From Mesodorylaimus sp. YZB2_4 (taxonomy: Eukaryota; Nematoda; Enoplea; Dorylaimida; Dorylaimidae): 64,000 nucleotides of DNA. Both the position numbers and the translations under genes were made by a program. The notes under the pieces are model-generated. The model worked only from the letters and a program-made list of their open reading frames with translations, did no database searches and was not told the DNA's origin. Position 1 is the first letter of the stretch; the number at the start of each line of letters is the position of its first letter. Shown here in pieces: positions 15,001 through 31,714 of this stretch. Location: NCBI GenBank assembly GCA_030248295.1, contig JASANH010001344.1, forward strand, positions 248,001-312,000. The letters are read 5' to 3'.

Positions 15001-17078
15001 AGAGAAGGAAGTCTTTACATTCTCTGACGCTGTCTCACGCAAACGCTAACAGTTTGAACCAGTTGTCCATAATCAATCAACTTGTTGAAGACTTGAGCTT
15101 TTGAAGCCTAAATGTGGCATCATTGTGACGGTAATACGCCGTGCATGTGAAACGTCGATGTGAGCTGAGTGAAAGAGTAGTGTGGTAGAAAGGATGAGGA
15201 TGGGCTAACTGGTGTCTTGATGAGGACCTACCAGAGTATTGGTCGATTAGTTTGAAATGCTGGCTGCATAGCTTACTAGTGTAGGATAAAAGGTGAGGGA
15301 GATCCAAAGTCCAATTGATAAGAAACTTGGAGTTATGCCTTTGCATGAGCACGGATATCACAACTTTCACCCGGCTACGGATATAGCTCTCGGGGATCTC
15401 TGTAGAAACACTTTCAACCTAGAGTAGCACATAGGCTAGGATTGGGAAAACTGTTCGTTGCTCGCAGTTCGAGCCACAAATGTTGTGTGTTTGGAGAATT
15501 CGATAAAGTGTTTGGCGCTATTTCGTGGGGTGTAAGCTGAGTGCCAATGCAGTTTTGATGCGGCGCGCTAAATATTTACACAGCATTCGATTTTGTCGGA
15601 TTTGAATTCTAACGATGAGAAGTTACGTGATCTCTTGATCAGCCGATATTGATCGATATTGCTAGTGGTCATGTGTTGAATTGTGACACTGACAAATGAT
15701 AGATCACCTGTCACTGAGTAGATGGTTGGTAATATTCATAAAATCAGGTTGGCGGGACTAAGCGGGTTGACAAAATGATCGAATTTAGGACGAAGGCTTG
15801 ATGGAGTCGATAATTTGCTGTGGTTTTCAGGGTGCGAATTTGATAACAACATTCGAAATCTTGCCTCAGCCAGCCGACAAACGTCCAGTGGACAACCCGT
15901 GGCCCCAGTGGCCCCTCATCTTCCGAGTCGACTATGGTCACGAGGAGCACAAGCAACGATACGGGCACGACCCCAGGGTTTATAGTATATCGGCAAAGGT
16001 ACGGTGGGCTCGGTGGTCTCAGTGAGACTGTAGTGGGGTATGTCTGAAGGAGGCTGGCTCGAGGTGACCATGGTTTCTCATTCAGAAATTTCTGGGCGAC
16101 ACGAGCGGACGGGTGTGCGGCGTGTGCACGGTGCAAGTGAAGTGGGACAAAGATGAGCAGGGTCGATGGAAGATGAGTGAAGTGCCTGGTACTGAGAAGA
16201 TGTACGACTGCGATTTGGTGCTGTTGGCCATGGGCTTCCTCGGACCCGAGCAAGCCATACTGGAACAGCTTAAATTGGCCACCGATCCAAGGAGTAACAT
16301 CAAAACACCCAATGGCACATACAGCACGTCCGTGCCCAAGGTCTACGCGGCTGGAGGTGAGTAAAAGAACATTAACTATCACTCATCCTGTGGGTTTGGC
16401 TTTTGAAAATGTACTTATGAAACGTGAAAAGTTAAGCTGCCTACTATAGGTGCACAGTTAGTGCTGGGGAGAAGTCAGCAAAATACAGATGCGTCACATG
16501 CGCGCTGTGTCAGAAGGCCATTGATGTATCGATTCCCTGGCAGACTTCTACTCTGTCGAAGAGCATGTAAGACCAAGACCCGCTGAAGATGAGATTCAAA
16601 ATTTCCCGCCATTTTCTAAATTTGATTTTCTGGCGGAATTTCTCGCTGCTTTTTCACAGAAGACACGACATTCACTGAATTTCTCTGCATGAATCAGGAT
16701 AGGGGTACATGAGACCCGAGGTGGCAGCTACGGGGCTTAATGTGCTTGGCCTTGCTGGAAAGTACAGCATTCCTCTTCGGGACTTTGCCCTGCCTGTTGG
16801 TTTTTTCGGAACGTTTAACTTGTTTCAAGACAGCCATGGGCCGACCAATCAGAATGCTCCTCTGGGGGGGGGGGGGGACGGTCTTAATCTGATCAGATCT
16901 TGCAACCAGCATGTCCTTTTCAGACTGTCGTCGCGGCCAGTCGTTGGTCGTGTGGGCCATCAACGAAGGCCGACAAGCGGCCAGGCAAATCGATTATGAT
17001 CTGATGGGTAAGACGTCGTTGGCCGGTCCTGGCGGAATGGTAGCTGCGCCGATTGTTAATGGAACTGTGCCCGCCTAA
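80..17078 (+). CDS. Glutamate synthase (GOGAT, fused large and small subunits), 5' partial
   Basis: Makes two glutamates from glutamine and 2-oxoglutarate using NAD(P)H. 28 exons: 80-234, 643-801, 1166-1326, 1464-1749, 1878-2038, 2703-2795, 2881-3512, 3681-3841, 4573-4689, 5712-5813, 5871-5969, 6229-6409, 7114-7247, 7309-7593, 7708-7832, 7913-8048, 8536-9015, 9900-10085, 11245-11417, 11723-11845, 12446-12623, 13287-13472, 13792-13881, 14005-14164, 14738-14907, 15831-15998, 16086-16356, 16924-17078. All phases agree, giving about 1,775 codons; roughly 350-400 N-terminal residues (most of the glutaminase domain) lie off the left edge. Seen in order: end of the glutaminase domain ([17 protein letters not shown]), central domain ([16 protein letters not shown]), FMN domain (GHDGGTGAS) with the 3Fe-4S cysteines [12 protein letters not shown], then the small-subunit part with Fe-S cysteines ([10 protein letters not shown]), FAD motif GSGPAGLAA and nucleotide motif GGGDTATD. 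Exon 19 is a Ser/Glu/Asp-rich linker between the two halves. Introns longer than 300 bp without a separate entry (for example 10086-11244, 14908-15830) show nothing recognisable. Confidence 0.97.
3931..4334. mobile_element. MITE-like element with 18-bp terminal inverted repeats, in glutamate synthase intron 8
   Basis: The left end at 3931-3948 (TAGCTTTCGTTCGGGATC) and the reverse complement of the right end at 4317-4334 (TAGCGTTCGTTCGGGATC) differ at one base of 18. The element is 404 bp and has no coding potential. If the outermost TA is counted as target-site duplication, the ends are GCKTTCGTTCGGGATC with TA on each side, as in Tc1/mariner-type insertions. However, the TA also belongs to the palindrome, so this is only consistent, not proof. 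Confidence 0.6.
9842..9858. repeat. Poly(G) run, 17 bases
   Basis: Uninterrupted G run in glutamate synthase intron 17, about 40 bp before the acceptor of exon 18. It is one of nine such runs in the window. Confidence 0.95.
11429..11623. mobile_element. Small MITE-like element with 23-bp inverted repeats and internal tandem units, glutamate synthase intron 19
   Basis: The left end 11429-11451 and the reverse complement of the right end 11601-11623 agree at 20 of 23 positions and share GTTTGGTCCCCA at their inner edge. The interior is a degenerate tandem array built on CCTAATATCAGCCTAAGC. The direct repeat AGAAATA lies at 11421-11427 and 11628-11634 and could be a target-site duplication, though it is offset by one base on the left and four on the right. 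The element starts 11 bp after the exon 19 donor. Confidence 0.55.
11640..11652. repeat. Poly(G) run, 13 bases
   Basis: Uninterrupted G run in glutamate synthase intron 19, just after the MITE-like element. Confidence 0.95.
11919..12065 (+). mobile_element. tRNA-derived SINE, copy A
   Basis: It lies in glutamate synthase intron 20. An A-box-like stretch (TGGCCTGGTGTGGGTTAGG) is followed by CTCTGCCTCTCACGC and a B-box-like stretch (GTGTTCGACTCGC), then a body with CCCTCGAATGCTCTGTTAAG and GTGCTTGGTGATG. The same head and body recur at 27089, 60159 and, inverted, at 38674; a partial copy is at 23900. Confidence 0.75.
12753..12763. repeat. Poly(C) run, 11 bases
   Basis: Uninterrupted C run in glutamate synthase intron 21. 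Confidence 0.95.
13143..13210 (+). repeat. tRNA-like sequence, possible second SINE head
   Basis: In glutamate synthase intron 21. The A-box-like TGGCGCAGTAGCG starts at 13150 and the B-box-like GGATCGACCC at 13195, with spacing normal for a tRNA promoter. It differs in sequence from the main SINE family. No other copy was seen in the window, so this rests on box similarity alone. Confidence 0.3.
16864..16877. repeat. Poly(G) run, 14 bases
   Basis: Uninterrupted G run in the last intron of glutamate synthase, 46 bp before the final exon. Confidence 0.95.
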
Positions 17079-22150
<5,072 letters not shown>

Positions 22151-24214
22151 ATGGGCAGGCATGTGGCGGGATAAGTGAAGGTGAGCATGATTTTCCGTTC
22201 AGCGTGTTCAAGGATGTGATTGGTCTTCGGCGGTTAGAACAAGAGGTCAGAGGTGCTGCGAGGAGTAATTGGAAATGGTTTGGGAGAAATACTTTTTTGA
22301 ACTTTTTGTGGTTGACTGTGTTTTGTTTGGTTTTGAGGGGTATGGTAATTCTACATAGAGCGTGTGAAATAGATGTGCTCACTGGACTTTAAGCTAAGAT
22401 ATGTTTGGGTAGAAGGAATGTTCTAATGATTTAAACTGTCCTTTCATGTTCACGAGTGTGTCTTTTATTGCGTGATATAAAATTCGGGAAATACCCGTGA
22501 GCCTGGGCGTGGTTTGGGGCTATAGGTGATATGGTTTTAGTGAATAGAAAGGGTGAAGTACGCAACGAGGCTGGACTTGGAGTGGAGTAATCTGGACGCA
22601 TGGATTTCATAGATTGCTCCTGAACATCTGCAACTTCTAAAAACCAAACAGGTCAGCTCAGGAAAACAGTTTTCACTGATTTTCTTGAAATTTGCGGAAG
22701 TTGATCAAAACTTACCGGGAATTTCGCGCTCTACAAAACCACGTTGTATTGGATTTTCTATCAGATCGTCAGGTAATCAGTAACCTAAACCTTATATACC
22801 TAGAAAAGCAGAAAAGTGTAGGCAGGCCTCCCTGTCGCTGGAATCTGAGATCCCCCGCTGACCAATTGAGGCAACACAAATACACAAGCTACCTCGCCGA
22901 CCCATTACATGGACAGTACCTTGGGGGAGACTCTTGTTCACGGAGTGAAAAGCTGAAAACAGGAGATACGAGCGAAAGGTGCCTTCTTAAATATGTATTT
23001 TGCAGCAGGTAACTCGCTGGTTTTTATGCGTATTGCAGCATGCTGCGCTGTTTGTTCAAAGTGTGGCAGGCGTCTGCTGAAAAGGGCCTTCCAAGATGCA
23101 GCAGTGTTCAGCCGATTGGTGGGATCGATCAAAGGTGCTCGCTCGACAGATATTGTTCCCGGGGCCACTTTTCAAGAAGGCGATTAGCGAAGATGGTTGG
23201 GCGTTCCGAAGGAGTCCTGAAGACGGGAGCCGAGATTCTGGCGTGTTCCTAAAGGGACGACCAGTCGGTGCACTAGCAACCAACATCGCATCAACTGCAC
23301 CCTCGGGTTCAAAGACGATTGTTAATGTGGCTCAATGGAGCTAGCTGAAAGACCGCATTGCTGGCCGCGCTGCTCAGAGTGGCAGAGTGAAATCCTTGGC
23401 TCGCCCCAGGGGGAACTACAGTAGGGCTGACCAGAAGAATGGAACGATCTCACGCAGTACACGACACCTCGTGATCAGTTTATTGCCAACTACACCACAA
23501 GGCTCGCAATTTAGGCAGCGGCTAAAAGCTGGGTTCTGAGGTGAGCTCTCCCAGGTTGCACGACTTAATGCCTGACAGCCAAACCAAGAGGCAGACATTA
23601 CCTGCATCACTGCACTTAGGTGCATCCACGCCTATCATAGCTGGATCGGACTGACACGGGCTGCGCTAACCGCCCCTAGCTGGTCGGCTGGTTTGAACAA
23701 TGCGTGATTTCAGTGAAACAAACGGGTCGTTGCTAGCGCAGGGGCGTGCGCGGGATTTGAGGTGGGGTGCACACCAAATAAGGTCAAAATTTACATCAAT
23801 TTCAGGATTTTTGCAAAAACAGGATCGGGATTCAGGATTTTTTGGTAAGATGGCACAATGGAGAAATACTGGTCACTCACTACCTTGACACACTTTCTAG
23901 GGAGGGGCCCCCCGCTACTGGTGCGTACCCCCTCTGGGTGGAGGGCTCGAGTCCCACCTGGGTAAAAAATATTTATCAAATTTGTGTTGCTTAGTCCTCG
24001 AGTGCGCTAAATAGCGTTCGGTCATGGATAAGGTATGATATGATACAGTATAGCGATGCTTCAACATCTTTTATTACAGTAGGGTACAACAATTTCCTTC
24101 TTCAAGTCAGTTCAGAGGAAATCTGCATCACAAGGCACTAAGAATCATTTCTTGCGTACATGGAAAATACATGAGTCAGAAACCAGGGTCAGGCGTCGTC
24201 AGCTTGTCGTAGTC
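22151..24214. other. Spacer between DHX15 and cathepsin L (convergent 3' ends)
   Basis: About 2 kb between two genes that point toward each other. It contains the partial SINE copy at 23900-24047. The open frames here are short and overlap on both strands, and none shows a recognisable domain. 22850-23700 is unusually GC-rich for a spacer in this window but I cannot assign it. Confidence 0.6.
23900..24047 (+). mobile_element. tRNA-derived SINE, copy E, head diverged or truncated
   Basis: It keeps the B-box region (GGGCTCGAGTCCCACCTGGG), the A-rich joint and the body CCTCGAGTGCGCTAAATAG, and ends in TATGATATGATAC. The A-box half is not recognisable. The body matches the copy at 60159-60325 closely. 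Confidence 0.65.
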
Positions 24215-25600
<1,386 letters not shown>

Positions 25601-25686
25601 GTTGATCGATGTGGCTTGAAAAAGGCTGGATTGAAGTGTTGTCAATGAGGATTCGAGGCTGGTGGTCTGCTACCAAAACTCGCTGG

Positions 25687-25694
25687 CTTATATA
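25687..25694 (-). promoter_or_regulatory. TATA box of the cathepsin L gene
   Basis: TATATAAG on the minus strand, about 90 bp upstream of the cathepsin L start codon. That spacing leaves a 5' untranslated region of about 60 bp. It is the only convincing TATA box next to a gene in this window. Confidence 0.65.
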
Positions 25695-27088
25695 CTCTTC
25701 CAAATCACTCCATCTTTCCCTGACAGCTGCCAATGACGTCCGACATGGCCATCTCGGCATCTTATGACGTAGCCTTCACTGTCGAGCAGCTGTTTGTCAT
25801 CATATCTCGTGTGCCAAGAGACCGAAAAAGTCCTCGTCACGCAAATGTATGCCAACAGTTATGTGTCTTCTTCGCCTACTAGGGCATCATTTTTGCCAAA
25901 ATCGTAGCGTCATAAGAGCTGGCTTAAAATTTAGCTTGTTTGTTTTTGTAAACGCGGGGTTTATCGCGATTTTAAAGAATAGCCTTGACCTCGCTTGTTT
26001 TATGCCAATATTTGAAGAGTAAATAAAATGTACTCGATGAGTTTTTACAACACGCAGTGAGAGCGCTTTGTGATGTCTTTGTAAAGCTTATTGTGAGATA
26101 TAAAAATATGTTTTTGGAAAATCTTGTAGTATTAAAAATTCTCGACCTGTTTTTATATGCCTCGTAGCACAATGGGATTTGAGCAGCTGAAAAGTTGACA
26201 AAAGCTTGATCAAACCTGATGATCGCACTAGGCTTTAACCAAATCTCTGTCGCCTCTGATGATGGTGATGCCAGTTTTTCAGCTTGAATGCGCCTGAAAT
26301 TCTTGCAGGGGCTGTTGGTGTGCCCAGTTGGCTTGGTTGGAACCTTGGGCCGATTTTGTGCTCTCTGTCCCTCTCGATTCGACTTCAACCATCTGCTCCC
26401 AATTCAGGGGTAACCAGTCTTTTAAAATTCAGCTATCCCATTGGCAGATCTCGCGGGGGGGCTGCGCCTTCAGGAATCTGGATCGTCAGAGTGCCGCCTG
26501 TTTTTCTTTGGCGCCGTTGTCCGAATCTTTACTGACCGTTTCACAAAAAAACAAGCAAAAGTACTTCATTGGATGAGACTGCTTTGTCAAGCACGAGCTG
26601 TTTGCTATCGCGGCAAGAGGAAAGCCCTCCATAGGGATGCGCTATTCTGCACCGCACGAAGGATGGTAGATGACGCTTTTGTATGGGCACTGCGACTGCG
26701 TATATAGAACAATATCGAGAAGATGGATCATGATTTGACAAAGAACACCTGTCATCATGCTCTAACCCATTTCTTTGCAGTTTTAGGTTAGGTTTTCAAC
26801 TGTGCGGGAAGAGTGATCTCTTTAAACCCACTCATCAAGTCATTTTGTCAGCAGCAGAGTCACACAGTCCATCAGGGCAGCCATTTTGACACTGATAGCC
26901 ATCAACCGTTCTTAAGGCTTCCAGTTCCTAGTGCGCAAAATCATGCGGGCATGCAGAATATAAAGGCAAAGTGCGCGGTAGGTGGAGCTAACAAGACCAA
27001 TCTGAAATGAGCATGGGCGTGGTCAAACTGTCAAGCGCTGTGCACGTACAGTACATATCAGTTTCTTCATTGTTCTGTTTATGCTTTA

Positions 27089-27212
27089 GGCTTGTGGCCT
27101 GCCGGGTTAGGCGTCTGCCTCTCACGCCAGGTGCCCAGTGGGCGAGTGTTCGAGTCGCGGCCCGTGAATCATTTTGTTTCTCATGAGTCTTTTCACCCTC
27201 GAGTGCGCATAC
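27089..27212 (+). mobile_element. tRNA-derived SINE, copy B
   Basis: The head reads TGGCCTGCCGGGTTAGGCGT, then CTGCCTCTCACGCCAGGTGC, then the B-box-like GTGTTCGAGTCGCGG. The body is short, with CACCCTCGAGTGCGCAT. It is the copy whose head most resembles a tRNA with a long variable region. Confidence 0.75.
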
Positions 27213-27502
27213 TTATATATATCCTATCCATTAATAACTAGTGCGAATACGTTGAACAATGAGGTCGGCGTTTCTGACCGCTTTTCTTCTTGACTGCAAG
27301 CGTACCATGGTAAAAGTCATGCACAACCAAGCAAACCCAAGCAAGCACAAATAAACATTCAGAACACAACTTGATTACGCACGCGCGCACTCATGATGCG
27401 CAAAGCATGATTTGCATTTGATGTCATAGAAAGACAGGTCCCACGCATTATTCCCCACCTCGAACTTGAAACCCCCGCGATAACTTTAATATTTGTGGGG
27501 CA

Positions 27503-27573
27503 CTTGGGGTCGACTCAGTAAGATATTCGCCTTCCCCGCAGGTGACCGGGGTTCGAATCCTGGTCATTCCAAG
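27503..27573 (+). repeat. tRNA-like sequence (degenerate tRNA or SINE head)
   Basis: Can be folded as a tRNA. The acceptor CTTGGGG pairs with the 3' end at 27567-27573 using two G-U pairs. The anticodon arm CGCCT/AGGTG closes a 7-base loop TCCCCGC, which would read anticodon CCC (Gly). The B box GGTTCGAATCC is perfect. Against a working tRNA: base 33 is C instead of U, the variable loop is only 2 bases, and the D and T stems each have a mismatch. It is more likely a pseudogene or SINE head. Confidence 0.45.
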
Positions 27574-28633
27574 TCTTTGTCGAAAAAAATCTGCGAATAA
27601 ACACTGGAGTGAAACTGGAAGTTGGTGCTGGTTTACTCTGCATCAATCTCGGTAAGACGGGTTCCTGACGGCGCAGTCCTCTCCGACGCTCATACTTGCA
27701 ATGATCTCAGTGCAGCTACGACACAGCTGACATCCACAACGCCATCCCCGATGGGCTGAAAAAGATCCCGCAACCTCCCCTGAGCGGGATCGACGATGAG
27801 GACATTGCACTCCTCGAATCCTAACATGCCCACTACCAGTGCGGTTGTGCGTTCCAACAGCAACACTGGATATGGCAGGGCCCGGGTAAGCTGAGAGAAA
27901 GACCTTATCGCTAGGTGAGAGGACGGCCCAGCGGGTCCATGATGGAAGAGAGGAGTCCCCATCGTTTTTTACGCCTTTTACAAGAAAATATTTTTTCTCT
28001 TTCTTTTTGTAAAACAGGGCAGATGGATTTTTTTAGAATTTTTGGGCTTTTTGTAGACTTGCAGATGCTGAAGAATTTCATGGTTTCTGCCAATCGAACA
28101 GCCTCGTCAACCGTTGGGTGAGCACTACTCGACCGCACGCCCATAACCAGTGCTCTGTGGAATCAAAAAGTATCAGAAGATAAATCACAGTTGGCACAGA
28201 AATGCAATTTTCTGTTTCATTTCGCACATAAGGATAGACGATGCATGTGATAAGTGCTTCGCTTCCGCACATGGGACATCACGTCTTGTCATGATCAGTA
28301 TACGCTTGGGAATGCACAGTTTACATGGGGTCATACAGTATATCATGCAACCAATCAAGTCACACCTGCGCTGACCTCACCGACGTTTGCAAAAAAACGT
28401 TCAAAGCAAGCAGATGACCTGAACATCATTTCTCTGATTCCTTTGCTAAATAAAAAATAGCAGATAAAAATTAACAAATTACTTGCCACAATAATGATAA
28501 GAGGAGTCTCATGGTTTCGTGGTGGCGCAGCTCCAAGTCTTACACTCGGCCAAAAAGACGGGTTACCTGCGCAACAGCCATAGTTGCGAATGATTGTACC
28601 TAGCTATACAAACCGTAGGTAACGATAGTGCGC

Positions 28634-28793
28634 ACGCACATACTCTGCCTCTTACCTAATTTATCACGCACATACTCTGCCTCTTACCTAATTTATCACG
28701 CACATACTCTGCCTCTTACCTAATTTATCACGCACATACTCTGCCTCTTACCTAATTTATCACGCACATACTCTGCCTCTTACCTAATTTATC
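28634..28793. repeat. Minisatellite, 32-bp unit, 5 identical copies
   Basis: Five exact tandem copies of a 32-bp unit containing ACGCACATACTCTGCC and TTACCTAATTTATC, starting at 28634, 28666, 28698, 28730 and 28762. There are no spacers between units. It ends 13 bp before the left inverted repeat of the element at 28807. Confidence 0.97.
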
Positions 28794-28806
28794 ATCACCA
28801 CATCAT

Positions 28807-30856
28807 GGGGCCGTTGCATAACTAAGCCCTCCAACTCGTTTACGCCAACTGTATACCCATGTGCATATGAATAAGACAACTCCAACTCATTACGCCAACT
28901 CGCCGAACGCATATTGATATGTTGTGGTGTCTGCTAGAACTCCCGAAAATGACGAGGCAAAAGTATCAGTCGACGTTCTTGATGTCGTCCGAGGGGGTCC
29001 GCTCGTGTGTTTTGAGCATGAGCCCGCCAAAACGCGGTATGAATATCCAAAAGAATAATGCGAGAAACGTCCAAAAGAAGAAAGCGGACACTGTGGAGAA
29101 GGACAAGCCAGCCCAGCATCGATTGTCGGAGACGCAAAAGATTGTCATCGCTCATTTGGTCAAGGAGCAGAAAGTAACACTGTTTAGTAAGTTTTCCAAG
29201 GCCGAAGAAATCACCGTCGATAGCAAGAGTAATGCGTGATTACATTTTCATCTTTTGCGAAGTGTTAGAGAAAAGGCTTGAGGGAAGTGCGTGAAGTGTC
29301 AGTGTCGGTAGAGTATTGTGGGAGAGAAAGAGATCGCAACTAGAGAGACAAGAGAGAGACAGTGTAAAGTGAAAAGTACAAGCAGTGGATAGAGAGATTA
29401 TGGGTAGCATACTGTACAGAATAGAGATGGGGCAGTACGTGATTTGCAACACGAGTATTTTCCATTTCAGTTGGACCAGGAAAAGGGCTTGAATATGCAG
29501 AAAGTTGTGTGGGGTAACATGAAGGCAGAAGTGACCAAGTCGCGTGATCAGTGCCACCGAATGGGTTCACAAGGACCCCGTTTCACGCTGTTGGAACAAA
29601 TCGTCGTGGATATTTTGGGTCCAGATTCTGCCATGGTGAATGGCTCTCCATTGGTCGAACAGTGGGACGGCGAAGGAGAATGTGGTCCTTGTGCACAAAT
29701 GTAAGTAAGACCTGTGCCACAACCGCATCGTGTCAACAGAGTGTGCGCAATAGAGAGCATATTTTCAGAGGAGCAACGGCGTTGCGCTCGTTTTTGACCG
29801 CCAGTAGTACTGCACCATCATGGCACGGCCCACAATCATCTCCTGCCGCCCAGTTCTCGCGCGCATCTTCTAGCACCTACCAATCCGATCCATATCATAT
29901 CGATCTCGATCTCACAGTCAGCCCTCGTCACCACACTGTTTTCCATGTCCACGCCGATCCCAATCTCGACCTCGCAGTCGATCCTCGCCACCACGCTCCA
30001 TCTCTCCGTGCTACTTCACCTCCTCTCCATGTCGATCCGCAGCTTATCGTGCGCATGCTGCAAACTCGGTAAGAAATATATTTATCCATCCTCTGTCTTA
30101 TGCCTATGAAATGATTACTCGATACATGCTTACTCGTACGAGTACTTGTATTTATCTCGTTGCACAGTCAGGAACATCGATAAGGAAAAACGAAAACAGG
30201 CCGTGTTGAAGACAGACCTCAAGTTTTTGCAGAAGAAGAACCTCATCTTGAAAAACAAGAAGTTAGAGGTAGAAATCGATGCATTGCGTCGAAACGCTGA
30301 TCGTGAGTGATTATTGGTGTTACACGACAGGAGGATAGTGAAAGTTGACAAACTGACCATGTTGATCGAATACTGACTTTAAACTGACTGCTGACTGCTG
30401 ACTGATACTGACTGACACTGGCTGATTTCATCGCTTGAAGGTGCCAATAGATCCAAAACTCTAATCATACCGACAAAAATACATATATGCAAACTAGTGG
30501 CATTCATTAAAGAGACAAGCCAACGTGGCTTGTACAATTAAAAAAAGACAGCCGTCGGGCGTATCTATCAGGTTGATCAACACCATAAGAACTCTGTCGG
30601 AGATGCTTACTTACTTGAGCGGCAAGTTCAAAAATTTGTCGTAATGACATCAAAAACCTGGCGTAAAACTGCACGCTCGCTAAAGCTCCTCTCAGGTTTC
30701 ATGAAATCTACGCTTGATTTACGCCAACTCACGCCAATTTTTCAGTTTCGCACCAGTTCCTACGGTGCCCATGTCATACGCAGTTATATGCTATAACACA
30801 CGAAAACGAGTTGGCGTAAACGAGTTGACTTGACGTGAGTTTTATGCAATGGCCCC
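28807..30856. mobile_element. 2-kb unit with terminal inverted repeats, carrying a Myb/SANT-like gene
   Basis: The left end (28807-28850) and the inverted right end (about 30806-30856) share the outer 15 bases, GGGGCCRTTGCATAA with one mismatch, and the inner 19 bases CAACTCGTTTACGCCAACT exactly, separated by a diverged 10-18 bp stretch. A degraded second copy of the inner motif lies at 28881-28901. The GGGGCC end and the enclosed Myb/SANT-like protein fit PIF/Harbinger-type elements, which code such a protein beside their transposase (established for that superfamily). I see no transposase and no clear target-site duplication, so this would be a non-autonomous or decaying copy. Confidence 0.6.
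28949..30310 (+). CDS. Myb/SANT-like DNA-binding domain protein, exon 1 boundary unresolved
   Basis: Probable DNA-binding protein of the Myb/SANT-like group. Exons: about 28949-29230, then 29471-29700, 29769-30068, 30172-30310; the last three join in frame. Exon 1 starts the domain (LSETQKIVIAHLVKEQK then FSKFSKAEE), exon 2 continues it (VVWGNMKAEVTKSRD, then RFTLLEQIVVDILGP), exon 3 is a Ser/His/Pro-rich linker, and exon 4 is a Lys/Leu-rich coiled coil (FLQKKNLILKNKKLEVEIDA). The family core W-E-E-I segment between exons 1 and 2 was not found. The only phase-compatible donor (GTAACA at 29174) would remove part of the domain, and the better-looking donor GTAAGT at 29187 shifts frame. Either a small exon was missed or the gene is damaged. 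It sits inside the inverted repeats at 28807-30856. An ATG at 28919 is an alternative start. Confidence 0.55.
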
Positions 30857-31714
30857 CAGCGTAGTCTAGGCATTATTTATCACCCTTTCTCCTGTGCACA
30901 GATGATCACCGCGCGCCGGCGACGCTTTTCGACCGCCGAATGTGACTCAAATTCTATCAGTGAAAAGCTGACCTCAAAATCAATAAACCACCTTAGAATC
31001 AGCTCGCCTTGGTAGTATAATGAAGCTGCACATGTTGACGTGTCGCAGGCACATCTGCTGTGCATGCTATGACAACACTACTATATAATGAAGTATAAAA
31101 GATCGCAACCTGTGTGCTCCTATAATCAATAACTTAAAATGCGGACACTCCAATCAGTCAATCCTTCCCGATTTCTACCCGATTCAAGGTATTTAATCAA
31201 ATACTTATCCCAACTTCTCTAATCAGGATTTATACACGTTTATCAAATCGTAATTTCTACTGGGATGTTCAAGGCGAGAAACTCTACAGCCAATAAAACT
31301 TCAACCATTGCTTCAACATTTGCTCGAATCCTTCGCCTTCGCGTCGTCCATGCGCGCATTCAGAAGCCCCTGAGGATGCAGATTGCTGAAGTCACTCTGG
31401 CGCACGTGCACTTGCTGAACCCATTCCCCTTAAACGATAATTTCGAGGCGAGAATGTGCATTGCTCCACTCATATACTGTATTCGTCACAGCTAAATTTT
31501 CAATCATTTAAATACCCATTGCCTGAAACTGGTTTATAGTTTATGTCTCAAAAATCGTTTATTCAATAATTGCACAACACAAGGAGACCATTAAGACTAA
31601 ACAGGTGTGCTGTAAGATTTCACAGTGCGAAAAGTACTTTAAACACCGTTAAAGCTAACTCGTGCTCAGAGAACGAGTGCTACTGTTTCAAACTTTTCCA
31701 CTCACTTTCCAAAC
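30857..31714. other. Spacer between the inverted-repeat unit and the MIEAP-like gene
   Basis: About 860 bp, AT-rich. It should contain the 3' untranslated region of the minus-strand MIEAP-like gene. I see nothing else in it. Confidence 0.6.

Larger units (their letters stand above)
25695..28633. other. Spacer upstream of cathepsin L
   Basis: Nearly 3 kb without a recognisable gene. It holds the SINE copy at 27089-27212 and a tRNA-like sequence at 27503-27573. Remaining open frames are below about 140 codons, contain no recognisable domain and overlap on opposite strands. Confidence 0.6.

Noticed and set aside
28634..28793. CRISPR-like array
   Set aside because: The 32-bp units are directly adjacent with no variable spacers, and the genome is that of an animal. 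The same holds for the 22-bp array at 40981.
29551..29768. Coding frame running into Myb/SANT exon 3 from upstream
   Set aside because: This stretch is a different frame of exon 2 plus an intron. Only the part after the acceptor at 29768 joins the real frame.
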